Source of the DNA: Papilionanthe hookeriana x Papilionanthe teres
Taxonomy: Eukaryota > Streptophyta > Magnoliopsida > Asparagales > Orchidaceae
DNA length: 64,000 nucleotides
Assembly: GCA_022702705.1 (NCBI GenBank)
Contig: CM040426.1
Span: forward strand, 77,957,877 to 78,021,876
Reading direction: 5' to 3'
Shown: piece after piece, positions 10,400-23,600 of the stretch
Position numbering within the stretch: position 1 is the first letter of the stretch
How the letters are laid out: each line of letters starts with the position of its first letter
Made by a program: the position numbers and the translations under genes
Notes under the pieces: generated by a model
The model's database searches: none
Told to the model about the DNA's origin: nothing
The model's input: the letters and a program-made list of their open reading frames with translations, nothing else

Positions 10400-13260
10400 A
10401 TCCTCCTATCTTGTTAATACTAGAGGATTTCGACCTTGGATAATAGATTCAGGTACTTCTGATCACATGATTAGGGTCATTCATGCTCTCATCAACTACC
10501 AAGAGATCACCAACCCCATATTTTTTAGACTTGCCAATGGACTTCACTCTAAGATTGTTGGGAAATGAGATGTGAAAGTCTCCAAAGATATACAGCTTTC
10601 TTCAGTGTTATATGTTCCCCACCTATATTCCAACTTTCTATTATCAAGTTTATCCATGACCTGAATTGAGATGCTAAATTTTATTCTAGTTTTTGTGAAT
10701 TTCATGTGGTAGATTTGGGGAAGTTGATTGACAGGCTTGTTATGGCATTCTTCTAGGTCATCACAAATTTCAATTATGTTGTTAAGTTATATCCTCATTT
10801 ATTTATCAATAAAAAAATATAGTTTTTTATCAATGTGAGTCAGATGGTTCATCTCATTTATTGATAATCAAACTATAACCACTTGAATATTCCTAATGAA
10901 GGAGAAATATGAAATTGCTCAAATGTTCCAAACCTTATATAACATGATTCAAACTCAACTCCAATGCAAAATTCAAATCCTCAAAACTGATGATGCAAAA
11001 GAATATTTCAATTTCATCCATGTGTCCTATCTTTCAAAAAATAGAACCATACATGTGAGTTAATATATTAATAATCCACAACACAATGAGATAGTTGAAA
11101 GAAAGAATATGCATCTCCTTGAGATATACTGCTATATTATGATGTCCCATTAAATTCCTAAATATTTTTGGGGGAAAGTAGTTCTCACTGCAACATATCT
11201 TATCAATCAAATGTCTAGCTGGGCACTAAACATCAAAATGCCTCTTCATGTTTTGATGGTTACTTATCCTCACATCATAGTTTTATATTCTACTATCCCA
11301 TTTAAAATCTTTGAGTGTGCATCAATTGTTCAGGATCATTCCCAAAATAGCACAAAATTTGACCATAAATCTATAATGTGTGTTTTTTATGGGTATGCCA
11401 CCAACAAAAAGAGGTATAAATGTCTCTCCTGTTACCCAAAAATACTACAAATTCATGGATGTCATATTTTTTAAAAAAATTAATCTTACTACCCTAAATC
11501 TAATGTTCAGGGATTAGTGCAGATGAACATTGATCTTGGGATGCACTTGATCTACACGGTCTCACCACCCTACTTGCAAAGACGGAATAGCTCGAACAAA
11601 AACATGAGTCCACATTCACCTAAAATTTTGGGTAAGGAGTTTAGTACTCATGAGTTATCTTGTTCCCTTCAGATGTTGGTAATAAAGAAAGATGCATTAG
11701 ACATCCAATTCAAGAGTATGTATCTTATGGGAAGCTATTCTCATCCAACATAACTTTTTGATTCTAATCTTGATAATATGCAGATTCCTAAATCCATTCA
11801 TGTAGCTATTGAAAATTTAGAATGGAGAACATATAAAGAGGAGATTCGAGCCTAAAGCATAATGATATATGAATTCTTGCCAAATTTCCTGGGGATAAGA
11901 AGTCAATTGAGTTCAAATAAGTATTCAAGATCAAATACAAAGCTAATGAAGGTATTAAGAGATTCAAAGTCAGACGTGTTGCAGAGATTTCACTAAAGCT
12001 TTCGGGATTAACTATTAGGAAATCTCTGCACCAGTTGTCAAACTTAAAACTATTAGAATTCATCTTTCAGTGGCAGTTAACAAGGAACGGGAACTACATC
12101 TACTTTACACAAAAAACGTCTTTCTTAATGATGGTCTAGAAGAAGTGTATATGGAGATAACACCGTGACTTGAGAATGATTCTAACAAACACTAAATATA
12201 CAAACTCAAGCAGCCCCTGTGGACTTAAGCAATCACCAAGAGCGTGGTTTGAAATGTTTGTTAAAACTATGAGATCTATGTATATTCTCAAAGTCAAGCT
12301 AATCATACTATGTTTGTAAAACACACTCAAAAAGGTAAGATTATTGTTGCACTAATAGTATATATGGATGATATGATTCTTACCGGTGATGATGAAAGAA
12401 AGATTCTTAAGATCAAAAAAGTGTTTGCCCAGAGTTTAAAATCATGGACCTAGGAACCATATAAGATATTTTCTAGATTTTGAGATAGCATGGTCCAAGA
12501 GGAATCATTATATCACAAAAGAAATACATCATAGATCAACTAAAGGAAATCGGGATGATTGGATATAAGCTAGATGATACTCTAATGGATCACAACCCGA
12601 AGTTAAAGAGAGAAGAAAAAAGTATCTTTGTGGATAAATGAAGATATCAAAGATTATTAGAAAACCTCTTCTATCTGTAATATATGAAGTCAGATGAGAC
12701 GATGAGATGATATACACAATTTTGAGGCTTCTCAAGAAGACTCATTATTATAGATTAATTTTTTAGAAAACTGGAACAGAGATGTGGAAGTATAGACTGA
12801 TGCTATTTGGGGTGGGGAACCCATTAATAGAAGGTCTACTACAGGTTACTACTCCTATATATTGGAAATACGATGATATTGAGAAGTAAGAAGCAAACGG
12901 TTGTTCCTAGAAGCAGTGCGGAATTAGAGTATAAAGCACTCGCCTTGTGATCTATGAAGGGATCTGGACTTAGAAATTGTTAAGAGAATTGGAATGTTCC
13001 TCTAATAGGCCTATGTAGATGTTTTGTAACATTCAAGCGGCTATCAGTATTACCAAAAATCTTGTACATCATGATAGGACCACGCATATTGAAATTGATG
13101 TACACTTCATCACTATAAAGGTTAATGGGAAAATTATCCAGCTAAACTGCACCCCGACACACCAACAAGTTGCATATGTCTTCACCAAAGCTCTTCCTTC
13201 AAGCACCTTTTTAGAGTTCAATACCAAACTTGGTCTCTACAACATCTACAACCCAGCATG
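10400..13260 (+). pseudogene. copia pol relic (protease-integrase-RT-RNase H)
   Basis: Polyprotein remains in copia order. The protease active site is WIIDSGTSDHM at about 10,437-10,470. Integrase follows at about 11,070-11,474, with an IVERKNMHLLE-like string, ATYLINQM, and CVFYGYATNKKRYKC. RT is around 12,060-12,420, including a readable VYMDDMILTGDD at about 12,358 (active site YxDD intact in that short frame). RNase H runs at about 13,010-13,260 and contains NIQAAISITKN, HIEIDVHFI and VFTKALPS, and ends IYNPA then stop at the purine tract. Multiple stops and frameshifts separate the parts, so it cannot make a polyprotein. Confidence 0.8.
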
Positions 13261-13346
13261 AGGGGGAGAGTTAAAATCTGAGCAGATTATGTAGAAAATC
13301 TGAGAAGATCCTGAAATATTTGATTGGGACAACTTAGAAAACTCTT

Positions 13347-13929
13347 GATTAGTTTATTCTCTTCCTATTATATGTTATTTTATTCTTATTTCAGAATTAT
13401 TTCATTTCCTAATTTAGGATAGATATATTTCGTAAGTTTGTAAGTCAGGAGTGATTTTTTCCCCTATATATATGTATCATACATGGGAACAATATGGATC
13501 AATAATATTATTCCTCTCAAAACCTAATTTCTTGAGTAGGTCTGATTAGTTTATTCCCTTCCTATTCTATGTTATTTTATTCTTATTTCAGAATTATTTC
13601 ATTTTCTAATTTAGGTTAGATATATTTCGTAAGTTTGTAAGCCAGGAGTGATTTTTTCCCCTATATAAATGTATCATACATGGGAACAATATGGATCAAT
13701 AATATTATTCCTCTCAAAACCTAATTTCTTGAGTAGGTCTGATTAGTTTATTCCCTTCCTATTCTATGTTATTTTATTCTTATTTCAGAATTATTTCATT
13801 TCCTAATTTAGGTTAAATATATTTCGTAAGTTTGTAAGTCAGGAGTGATTTTTTCCCCTATATATACGTATCATACCATGGGAACAATATGAATCAATAA
13901 TATTATTCCTCTCAAAACCTAATTTCTAA
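13347..13929 (+). repeat. Three tandem 197-bp LTR segments
   Basis: Units begin with gattagtttattc at 13,347, 13,544 and 13,741, so the period is 197 bp. They are nearly identical, especially units 2 and 3, and each ends ..cctaatttcttgagtaggtct (the last ends cctaatttct). Each unit is the 3' part of the copia LTR, including its TATA-like cctatata tract. Confidence 0.9.
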
Positions 13930-15379
13930 AAATTTTATATAACTTTAAATTGCGATACTGTTACGAGGGCACCAAACATAAGGGCAAATTTATCTTTTGT
14001 ACGTCTACGGACAATTTAGTCTTTTATTATTTTATTGTTGGGTATAAATAGGTTTTGTTACGTATAGTGTTAGGTTTTATGCATGAGATTGAGTTATGAG
14101 TTTTAGGTCTAAGATGTGGGAGAGATTTCCTACCTCTAGAATTGTAGGAATTGAGAGAGATCGCCTACCTCTCAAATTGTAAGTGTTTATCTTTTGTATT
14201 TGTATTAGTTGTTGAGATTATTGAAATAAAATTTGTGTTAGCCCTAATTTTTTGTGGAAATACGTGTCGATCTCTGCCACATATCATAATAAATTGGTAT
14301 AAGAGCCTGTCAAGCCTGCTGAAATATGATATCTTTAAAATTATGGTGATCAAATTTTCTGATATTCATCGCCCGACTGGATCACGTCACCGTGACTGGA
14401 ACTCACAATAGACTCTTGATTGGATGTAGGTGTGAAGTAACACACGGGTCACGATGTTTTGCGAAGACATCGATGGAATCACGAAATGACGACGCACGGT
14501 CGTGATTGCAGTGATCTGGAAAGGCAACGACAGGCTAGAGGCTTACAGAAGAAGAAAACGACGTACTCGCGGCATTTGCCAAGCGACAAACTCTTTGCGA
14601 ACCGTCTCGTGGAAGGCAACCACGAGAAGCGGCATAGATCCAAAACTTCCTCGCCTATCTCTGTCACTCGATTCCAGTGGTCTGCCGGCTTTTCGGCTGC
14701 AGGATCAGCGTGGAATAGTCCGGCGGAATTTCAGTTGGGAGCTCGTGTGGACCGTGAAGAAGAAAGGAAAGTTTTCAAAGGAAAATATTTTTAAAAACTT
14801 TCGAGTTCTAAACACGGGGGATTTTGGCAAAGGAATGTGGGATTTGCATAAAGATGAATATTCCTTTATTCTTCTTCCCATTTGGAGAAGGCGCGGGAGA
14901 AGATTTCATGATTACTATTAGAACAACAGTAAAAGCTTTTTCTGAGGCATGGAAAGGAGCAGGTAAAGCAACGCTCTTTTGAGGGAATTTCGAACGAAAA
15001 AAAAGGAACTTCTGTTAAGATATCAAACGATGCGGGAGGACTTGCGTCTGAACCTGACAATGGGATCTTGGCTATAGTGATTAACGGGATTGATGGGATT
15101 GATATGATCCAGAAACATTGATTTATGGTAAAATTGTGATACGAGCTAGTTGAGGAGAGACGACGGGAATTCGGGGTATAAAATTTGTCTTTGAGATTGA
15201 AATTTTTTGAAAGAGAATTTATCAAAGAAAAGAAAGTAGATGATTTGGAGAAAAAATTGCAGGAAAAGATGAACCAAATCAAATATGTGTGGAAGAATGA
15301 TTTGTCACCATAAAGCAGAGGTTCTCTTCTATGGAGAATCTACTGGAGGATCGATTTGAAAGCATGAGGAAAATTTGAG

Positions 15380-16480
15380 AGATGTTAAAAAGGCTCGTTG
15401 AGGTGCAATCCAAGAACCCACCAACAGCACAATTTAGAAACCCTAACCAAATTTTGACTAGAGAATCTGCAACAAAATCGAAAGAAAAAGAGATCGAATG
15501 TGAGGAACGTGAAGAGGAAAACATCAGCCATCACGAACCTCCTCTTAGGGCTCCAGTTAGGGGCGGATTAGAAATTTCTGATGGAGGCGGCTGGTCCAAA
15601 ACATGGAGAACAAATTATGCTAGGGGTTTGGAGGAGCACGAAGAAGAAGAGAGAGAAGCAAGGAGGGAATATGGCTACGGTCGAAGGAATGAGTTGTGCC
15701 CTTGATACATGGAGGGAAACAACAAAGGAAGAAGAAGAGTTAGGAAGTTGATGATGCCGATCTTCGAGGAGGAAGACGCACATGGGTGGGTGTACCGGGC
15801 GAAGCGATACTTCACGGTAAATGAGTTAACTGAGGGTGAGAAACTCATGGCAGCAGGATTGTGTTTGGAGGGGAAAACTTTAGCCTGATTTCAGTAGAGA
15901 GGGCTAGATACCTGATTCGTTCGTGGGATGAATTTAACGATTATTTGTTGGAACGTTTCTTAGTCATTCGGGAAGGAGACCTGCACGAGCAATTTTAGGC
16001 CTTGAATCAGGAAGTGGTGATAATGAAATATAGGGAGAGATTTGAACTATTCTCGGGACGACTGTGAGAGATGTCTAAAGTATGACTGAAGGGGAATTTC
16101 ATAAAAGGGTTAAAGCTCAACATACGGGCAACACTCCAACTACTAAGACTGCGGGGATTGAGGGAGAAGATGGAGCTAGCCCGGATGATGGTAAACAAGA
16201 ACCAAATAAAAAAGCCAACAGGAACAATGCAAATGGAGTGTCGTACGGAACAGCTGCAACCATGATAACGCCAATAGTTCAACCAATGGAAGTCCAGAGG
16301 GTGGTTGCACGGGACACGAATAATGGACCATGACCGGGAGAAAAACCAAGCGTTTTACAGAGACAGAGATCCAGGAGAAGCAAGCCAAGAGGTTATGTTT
16401 TTGGTGTGATGAAAAGTTTACTCCAGGACACTGTTGCAAAGATCAAAGATTACAAGTTTTCATAGTGCATGATGAGGAAG
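15380..16480 (+). pseudogene. Ty3/gypsy gag relic with zinc knuckle
   Basis: The capsid-like segment FEEEDAHGWVYRAKRYFTVN lies at about 15,760-15,820 and continues with LTEGEKLMAAGLCLEGK. A stop replaces the expected Trp after KTLA. RPSREGD-like and RFELFSGR-like pieces follow near 15,975-16,060. The C-terminal zinc knuckle CFWCDEKFTPGHCC is at about 16,396-16,437 and is followed by KDQRLQVFIVHDEEAETEE. Charged linker sequence at 15,382-15,705 precedes it. Frameshifts and stops break it into at least four pieces. The sequence type is the gag of plant gypsy elements; the capsid function is lost. Confidence 0.7.
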
Positions 16481-16559
16481 CAGAGACTGAAGAAATAGAG
16501 AGCGGTGGGAGAGGAGGAACACTCTCATTTTTTCCCACCTTGAAGAGAAGATGTCTTTT

Positions 16560-16619
16560 TGGGTGGGGGTGGGGGTGGGGGTGGGGGTGGGGGCGGGGGC
16601 GGGGGCGGGGGCGGGGGTG
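16560..16619 (+). repeat. G-rich hexamer repeat at the 3' LTR
   Basis: About nine to ten tandem hexamers, first gggggt then gggggc, lying 3 bases upstream of the 3' LTR (16,623), where the polypurine tract should be. The strand has many runs of five G, so it could form G-quadruplexes. The clean switch from T to C spacers suggests two rounds of repeat expansion. Confidence 0.9.
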
Positions 16620-17692
16620 CATTGTTACGAGGGCGCATAGCCTAAGGGCAAATTTGTCTTTTGAACGCCCAAGGGCAATTTAGTCTTTTATTACTTTTAT
16701 TGTTGGGAATAAATACGTTTGTTATGTCTAGGATTATGTTTTATACATGAGATCTAGTTGTAAGTCTTAGGACTATGGTTTGAGAGAGATTTCCTACATC
16801 TCGAATCGTAGGAATTGGAAGAGATCGCATACCTCTCGAATTGTAGGTGCTTATCTTTTGTATTTATGTGAGTTGTTGGGATTATTGAAATAAAATTTGT
16901 GTTTTCCCTAGCTTTCTGTAGAAATACGTGCTGATTTCTACCTTAGATCAAAACATATACAAATGTATCCACCTTTGTAAAACCTTGTACAACCTCAAGA
17001 TTTCATCTTGAAACTATTGCAAGGTCCACATCATCAATTTATGGATCAAAAGACATTTACTTCTTATTTTCTTGTACTTTCAACTCAGTGAAAAAACTGT
17101 ATGCTACCATTATTTTACAGTCACCTCGAGTTTTAATGAGAAACAAATTTTGTAATAAAAAGATAATGTAGCTTTTCTAATTTTCTGCATAACTTTACGA
17201 TCAAGCATTAAAAAAAAATTACATAATTAGAAACCAGCTTCAAATGATAGACATGATTAATCAATCTATTTTGAGCTGAAATAAATAGTTGGAATAAAAT
17301 AATGATGATGAAAATAATAATGCAAGGCAAAAGTGAGAAAACAAAAATTTTCTTTAGACTCCAGAACCATATGTTTCCTCTTACATGAAGACAATACAAG
17401 CCCAGTTCTCTTCTTCCAAATCAAACTTTTTTTGGAAATCAGCAGTGTACGATGTTTTAGCTGCACTTGCAACAGAAAATCCCAGCTTGCTAACACAAGC
17501 AAGTGGATTCTGTAGTGAGCATTCTATTCCATCGCTAAACGATTATGTGACGGGAGAACTCTAAATGTTGAGCAGCAATGTCTCATAAGAAGTAACAAGG
17601 AACTACCCAATTTCTATGCATACTAAATAACACCACAATATAATCAACAAGGCATGAATAAGAGTAAGGATTGCAAGAAGAAGAAGCTCTAC

Positions 17693-20600
17693 CTTTGATA
17701 AATCAGGAAACATGGACGAGTCAACACCAAGAATTTTATTGACGATATCTGATGAAAGCATCTGACCAAGCCAAAAAACAAAACTAAATCCATCATCACA
17801 GATATATAGGCCTCTGGAGTCTAAGCTCCCTACACTTAAAGGTAGCTGTTTAAGAGAGTCTTCGGAATCAGCAGCCTGCAAGCATAATATCAGCAACTCA
17901 TAAACCATTGACAAATAATATAAGTTGCCGGGATATGTTCAATATTCATGTGGTGTAGCGTGCATAATTCAATCCATAGCATACTGATCTAGTCACAAAA
18001 AAGTATTTAGGAGCTTGCAAAAGCTTAAAAACAAGTATTTACACATCAATGCAATAGCATTGGAAGGCCAACAAATTATCCATCATTATTTTGCCTAGGG
18101 GAAGTAGTAGGATGTTTGGTTACCTTAATAATGATCTCATCGATTCTAATCAAGCTGGGGTACAGAAGTTTGAGCAACCTTCTTATGGGTAAAATCATCA
18201 TGCTGTAACCAGCAGCACAACGCTCGTCTAGAGAAGCATCAGCAAAACCCCCACGAAGCGCTGCAGATTTACAAAGGCACAATGCATATAGTGGCAATAG
18301 CTTCAATGATTCAGGATATATCATCCGCCCACTCAGCCTATGCTGCACAGCATAAAGGTTGCGATACTCTTTCAGACATTTCACGATCTTTAACTGTATC
18401 ATCTGACGAGCATCATCCAGCTTATTCGACAAAGAGTTCTCAATAGCTGCAGGAATTTGGTAACCTTAGATTTATGATGGTAGATGCAAAATAGATACTC
18501 TAAGAGCAAGTACAGTACATCAAAAAGTGAATAAATAACATGGTAGCATCAGAACTTGCCCAGTCTACTTAATAGGGAGATAATGGCCCCAGTATCTGCT
18601 TGGTGGTACATTTCAGCAAGGTCAGGTACCACAGGCACTGCAGCTGTGTGGACTCTAATACGCCTTTCACCTGAAGAAGAAGTATAGCTGGCACCTAGCT
18701 AAGGAAAAAAGATAACACTAGTATTCTTGCTTAAAATAAGCAGATTTAAGCTAATTAGTACCTTTAATGATAACAATTCATTGTAACTCAGACATATTCT
18801 AAAACAGCAGAACATCTGTAAAATAAAATATCAAATGTCCAAGAAGAAAAGGAACTTAAGCTAGTTAGTTTAGGAAGCCCAAAATGGCACTATGAACAGA
18901 AAACAAACCAAGAACTACACTGGTATGAAGATGACAGGAAAAAAAACCAAGAAGGTTCTCAAATCCATCTGTAGAGATGGAGATATACAAGACAGCCTAA
19001 TTTAAAATAGATAGATCATATCTCATGGAATTAATGGCACAAAGAGAACGTAAATGTTACAAACACAAATTCACCAATCCGGTTTTACCAAAAGATAAAA
19101 AGTGAAATAGCACATATAATCTGCATCCAAAATAATGTGCCTAAGACCACTGGGGTGTTTAATGTGATAAAATCGAAGTCTAGAATTACTCAAAAGATTG
19201 GGAAAAAACCTCAAAAATTATTCTACGTGTAAATATAAGGATACAGTAAAGCAACTTGAAAGAACACAACTTGAGTGGTTAGCAAGGTCTCCTCTAAAGC
19301 CAATTGCATTGCAAAGGCCTTATCAGAATCAACAGCTGGAAGAGCTAGCAAATCAACAGACCTAAGCATGAAATGCCCATGATACGTGGTAAACCGTACA
19401 CCTGAAAAGGTTTAAAAAAAAAATATTTAGGATATTTACATTGGATTTCAAAAAACGAAACAGCACACAAAGTAGCTAAAGTAGACAGCATTATGTCATG
19501 TAAAGACCTTTGGTACATCGAATGCGCATCACCGCTTCCCAAGCAGTTTCGCGTGTAAGGTCCCTTGTAAGTTCATGTCTTAGTTTCTCTTGGTGTGAAA
19601 CTGCCGTAAAAGATGGATAGTGGTACACCTGGCCTCCAGTATATTTTGCAAGAGTTCCTACAAATAATAATATAACACGTGTGATGCAGATGGTCAAATT
19701 TTCATGAGTAGCCATTATAAATGTAATATTTGCTTAAGTGGCACCTAGAGATGCTATGTCAGAGTACTTCTCACTGAAGGCATATATATCTACTGCAATC
19801 TGGTTCTTTGTGAAATCTGCAGCCATTTGTTTATAAAATGAATCCTCGGCTATCCTTAAGTTGTGCTCTTTATCTGTTCCATATACACGAAGATCATCTC
19901 CACGTAATCTTAGACGGCCAACACCAAGAGAAGGTAAAGTACTCTGGAAGACGAGCAACTTTCCTCCAAGTTGGCTCTGCAGGAAAAAAAAAAAATTGTA
20001 ATCAAATATGCATAAAATATCAATTTGATAATAGAATTGTGAAATACATGCAATGTGGTGATAAGATTGCAACGCCAAGAAAATAGCATACCATAACCAT
20101 GTATGAAGCTTTTAGAGCGGGGCCAAAAGCAGATTCCACATTTGCATTATCGTGGAACATGGTCGGCAAGCTATCCAAAAATGCATCCACAACGTTTCTT
20201 GAATCAGATAGGTTCACAAGAAGGTCATCTGGCAATGGTAAAAATATATCATCCAGATCAGCTACCACCATCATTTGGGGCTGCGACAAGGAAGACTGAT
20301 GCAAGGAGAAGATAGTGAATCACTTAAATTGTTGCTCAACTAACACAAAAAATTTGAACAAAAAAGGGCTCACACGAGTTGAAAATTGGGTGTAACATTA
20401 GATAATTATGAGAGATATTTAAAATTTATTTTCTGGAAGGAGAAAGAAGCATGCCTTCAAACTGTAGAAGTGTAAAGTGCTGTCAAAAGTTAAGAAGCCA
20501 ATTTGAGTTCTTGGGAAGCCGGGTAGGTCATCAAGACAAGATTTTATGGTTCTTGCTACAACCTGCATGGTCATGATGTTGACTGAACATTAATTTTGAG

Positions 20601-23600
20601 AAAATCAACAAGAAATATAATGGAATCGATGGGCTCAAAGAGCATAAAGCTTGTTAAGAGGGCTCTTTGTTACCCCCATCAATAATGGAGAACAAGCGCA
20701 AAATTGAAAAAAACAACAAAAGTATCTACCTCAAGGAGACCACTTCGAACTGCAGAAACTGATACATCAATAACAAAAAAGTATAATGGTGGCATAGGTG
20801 GCCGCACCATATACTCAGTTGGAGCAACAAATTCAACGCTACCTTTTGAAAGCTCGGGCCTTTGATCCAGATCACATCTTCTACCATTAGCATCCAAAGC
20901 ACAAAAGTACTCCCCAGGAACTGAATATCATAGTTGCATACATAATTTAGCAGCTTTTGTTACAATACATAGCAATTTTGTTTCATAATTTAGCCTAATC
21001 TAGCAGCTTTCTATTACATAACTATCATAACTTGGCAGCTTTTTGTTACACAGTTATCATATGATGTTCAATGTGCACCAGTTCATACCAATACTTCAAA
21101 TGTGATGAATGGATGGAATGAGATTTGTCGACAAGCAGTACTATGAACAACGAAGCATTTCATGACACCATATAACAACAGCATGCAAAGGAATTCTGTT
21201 AATTTATGTAAAATATCTCTTTAATGTGCAAGATATTAATTTACAATTAGCACCCTTTCGTATCCTCCAGCACATTATTACAAAGGAAAGGCTCAAACAA
21301 ACTAAACATACAGTGGAGCATTCAAAACATACACACAGCAACAAGGCAATCGCAAAATGGTGCATTATGGGTCATAACAAAGATATCCGGGGCATGCTTA
21401 TAGATCTCAAAGCCACGTAAACTTGGCACTTCTAATATATTTTAACAAAAACAGGTAAAATCTATATTTTGAAAAAGTGTTGCACCACGAGAAGCAAAAT
21501 GGACAATGTTCAATTTCTATATTAGGATGATAAAATTTAGTTGTGTGGATCATAAAATGTAGGGGTGAAAATGGGCAGGATTTTTTTATTTTATCCTTAA
21601 AGGCAATATTGAAGTATACCAAGAAATTCAAGTTCGGAGTAGTAGTTGGATCAAAAAAGAGTTCAAATTGCACTGATAAAATTTAAAACATGGAAACAAA
21701 GACTAGCAAAAGGATTCACAAGCACTCTGCAAGTAGTAATAGGTAACATTGTGGCCAGGAGCCTGGCACTGCACTAGGCTTTACCTGGTTGAATATACAT
21801 TCCCATTGGCTCACACCTAAGGTGTCCAAATGTGCTAGAAATTTTTCATGATTGGAACCATGTGTCCAAATTTGATGGGCAAATGAGATTCCTGATTAAT
21901 AAATTAGAAATGACAATTGGTAGCATACAAGTAATTACAAATTTCTAGGACGATGATAGGAACTGAATTGATTTTCCGCACATAAATTAGGGCAACATAT
22001 ATTTTATTTCACAAACACCAAACAACACAGCACAAATACATAAAGATAAGTACCTACCATTTGAGAGGTAGGCGATCTCTCCCAAATCCTACAATTCGAG
22101 AGATAAGATGTGTATCCCAAACCCTAAACCTAAGTCTCAAAACAATAATCTCATGTATAACCCTAACCCTAAACATATTAGCCCTATTTATGCTAAACAA
22201 TAATAAATGACAAATGACTAAATTACATTTACGCATCATCATAACATTACTTCCCTCCCAAAAAGACACCTAGTCCTCAAGGTGAAAAAAAATTAGTGTT
22301 TGATAAGATTGCATGGCTCCGACGTAGCATCATAATCTGGCAATCCTTTCCATTTAATCAAATACTTGTAGTGACTTTCACTCTCGACATATTATTTTGT
22401 GCACATTCTTCGAGCGTATATCATAGAAGAGACAAAAGATATAGAGTTGGCGAGAGATTCAATGGATTGATAAGCTGCGAATGAGTTGTTTGAGGTGGCG
22501 ATATTTTTCAAATTCGGAGTAGTTGGATCAAAAAATATCGCCACATCAAACAACTCATTCAGTAGCTTATCGATCCATTGAATCTCTGCCAACTCTATAT
22601 CTTATGTCTCTTCTATGATATACGACTCCATCAACAATCATAGCTTTGTGTCTTAAATTTCTCTCATCATAGTCTTCAACGTCACCGTCTTGTACAAATT
22701 AGGGTGGATCTCCCTCCTAAACACTCTATAGTGTCCAAATCAATCCCTTACAAACTCCCCCGCTCTTCTACACCTGTCTTGTTCTCATCATTACTTCAAA
22801 AACGCCTTACAACAAAAAGCACCAGTATGGTTGGATGCAGCCCTCTGTCGAGGTCTCACCTAATGTGGTTCATTCTTCCAGGTTGAAATTGTTTGAAGCA
22901 ATCTTCTCCAACTCTGAATCACACGTTGTTACGTTCTGCCTGCAGCCATTCAAGAAGTAAGCGATATCACCGAAATCCTACGATTCGAGAGATAGAATAT
23001 CTCTCCCAAATCCTAAACATAATTCTCAATACAATAATCTCATGCATAACCATAACCCTAAACATATTAGCCATATTTATACTAAACCACAATAAATGAT
23101 AACTGACTAAATTGTCCTTACACTAGTAATTGCCCTTAGACGCCGTCGAAATATTGGATAGGTGACTCATAAGCTTTTTCTTAGCATTTTGTCCATAAAT
23201 GATGCTTTGGAAACATGCCATTGAAATGTGGAAACATATTCCAATTCCTTATTCTTCACTTAAAACACCAGTTGCCAAGAAACTTAAATTTTCTCTTCCA
23301 AGATGGATAATAAACAGTATGAATATTCACAAACACAGCACTAAATTCTTATTTATTTACATACCTTACACCCAATCTTCAATGTTTACACATTGTCGGC
23401 CGTTAAAATGTCATTTTTAAAAAATATATATATAACGTATAAAATATGATTTTGATTTAAGAAAATATGTAGGTATATATATTGATTTGAAAATGATATT
23501 TTAAATTTGAAAAATGAGAATGGACGGATCTCATTCATTTAGCAGTTTAAATAAACGAGCACAATATCGCAAATAATGCGTCTATCCCGAAGAATAGACA

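Larger units (their letters stand above)
8935..13929 (+). mobile_element. Ty1/copia element with aberrant gag region
   Basis: The 5' LTR begins at about 8,935 (TGTTGAAATCTGAG) and ends near 9,170. A degraded primer-binding site, gttaccagagac, follows at 9,169-9,180. The 3' LTR starts at about 13,269 after the purine tract gagggggagag (13,260-13,270) and shares the attagtttattccc..atatatttcgtaagtttgtaa text with the 5' LTR. Its last 197 bp are present three times, to about 13,929. Internal order: an unusual GC-rich block (9,183-10,311), then protease, integrase, RT and RNase H relics. The 5' LTR lacks the tandem amplification. No clean target duplication was found. Confidence 0.75.
13959..16950 (+). 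mobile_element. Non-autonomous Ty3/gypsy-type element (gag only)
   Basis: LTRs of about 328 bp at 13,959-14,286 and 16,623-16,950, both starting tgttacgagggc. They share ggacaatttagtctttta, the duplicated 'gagagat..cctacctct' motifs and a attgaaataaaatttgtgtt polyadenylation-like region. The primer-binding site ttggtataagagcc is at 14,294-14,307. The interior (2.3 kb) carries a gag relic but no pol. Diverged LTRs of the same family lie on the minus strand at about 21,968-22,246 and 22,955-23,150. No 5-bp target duplication could be confirmed. Confidence 0.8.

Noticed and set aside
22140..22175. Telomere-like ccctaaccctaaa
   Set aside because: Only two units, within an LTR of the gypsy family whose other copies have related but diverged text; not an interstitial telomere.
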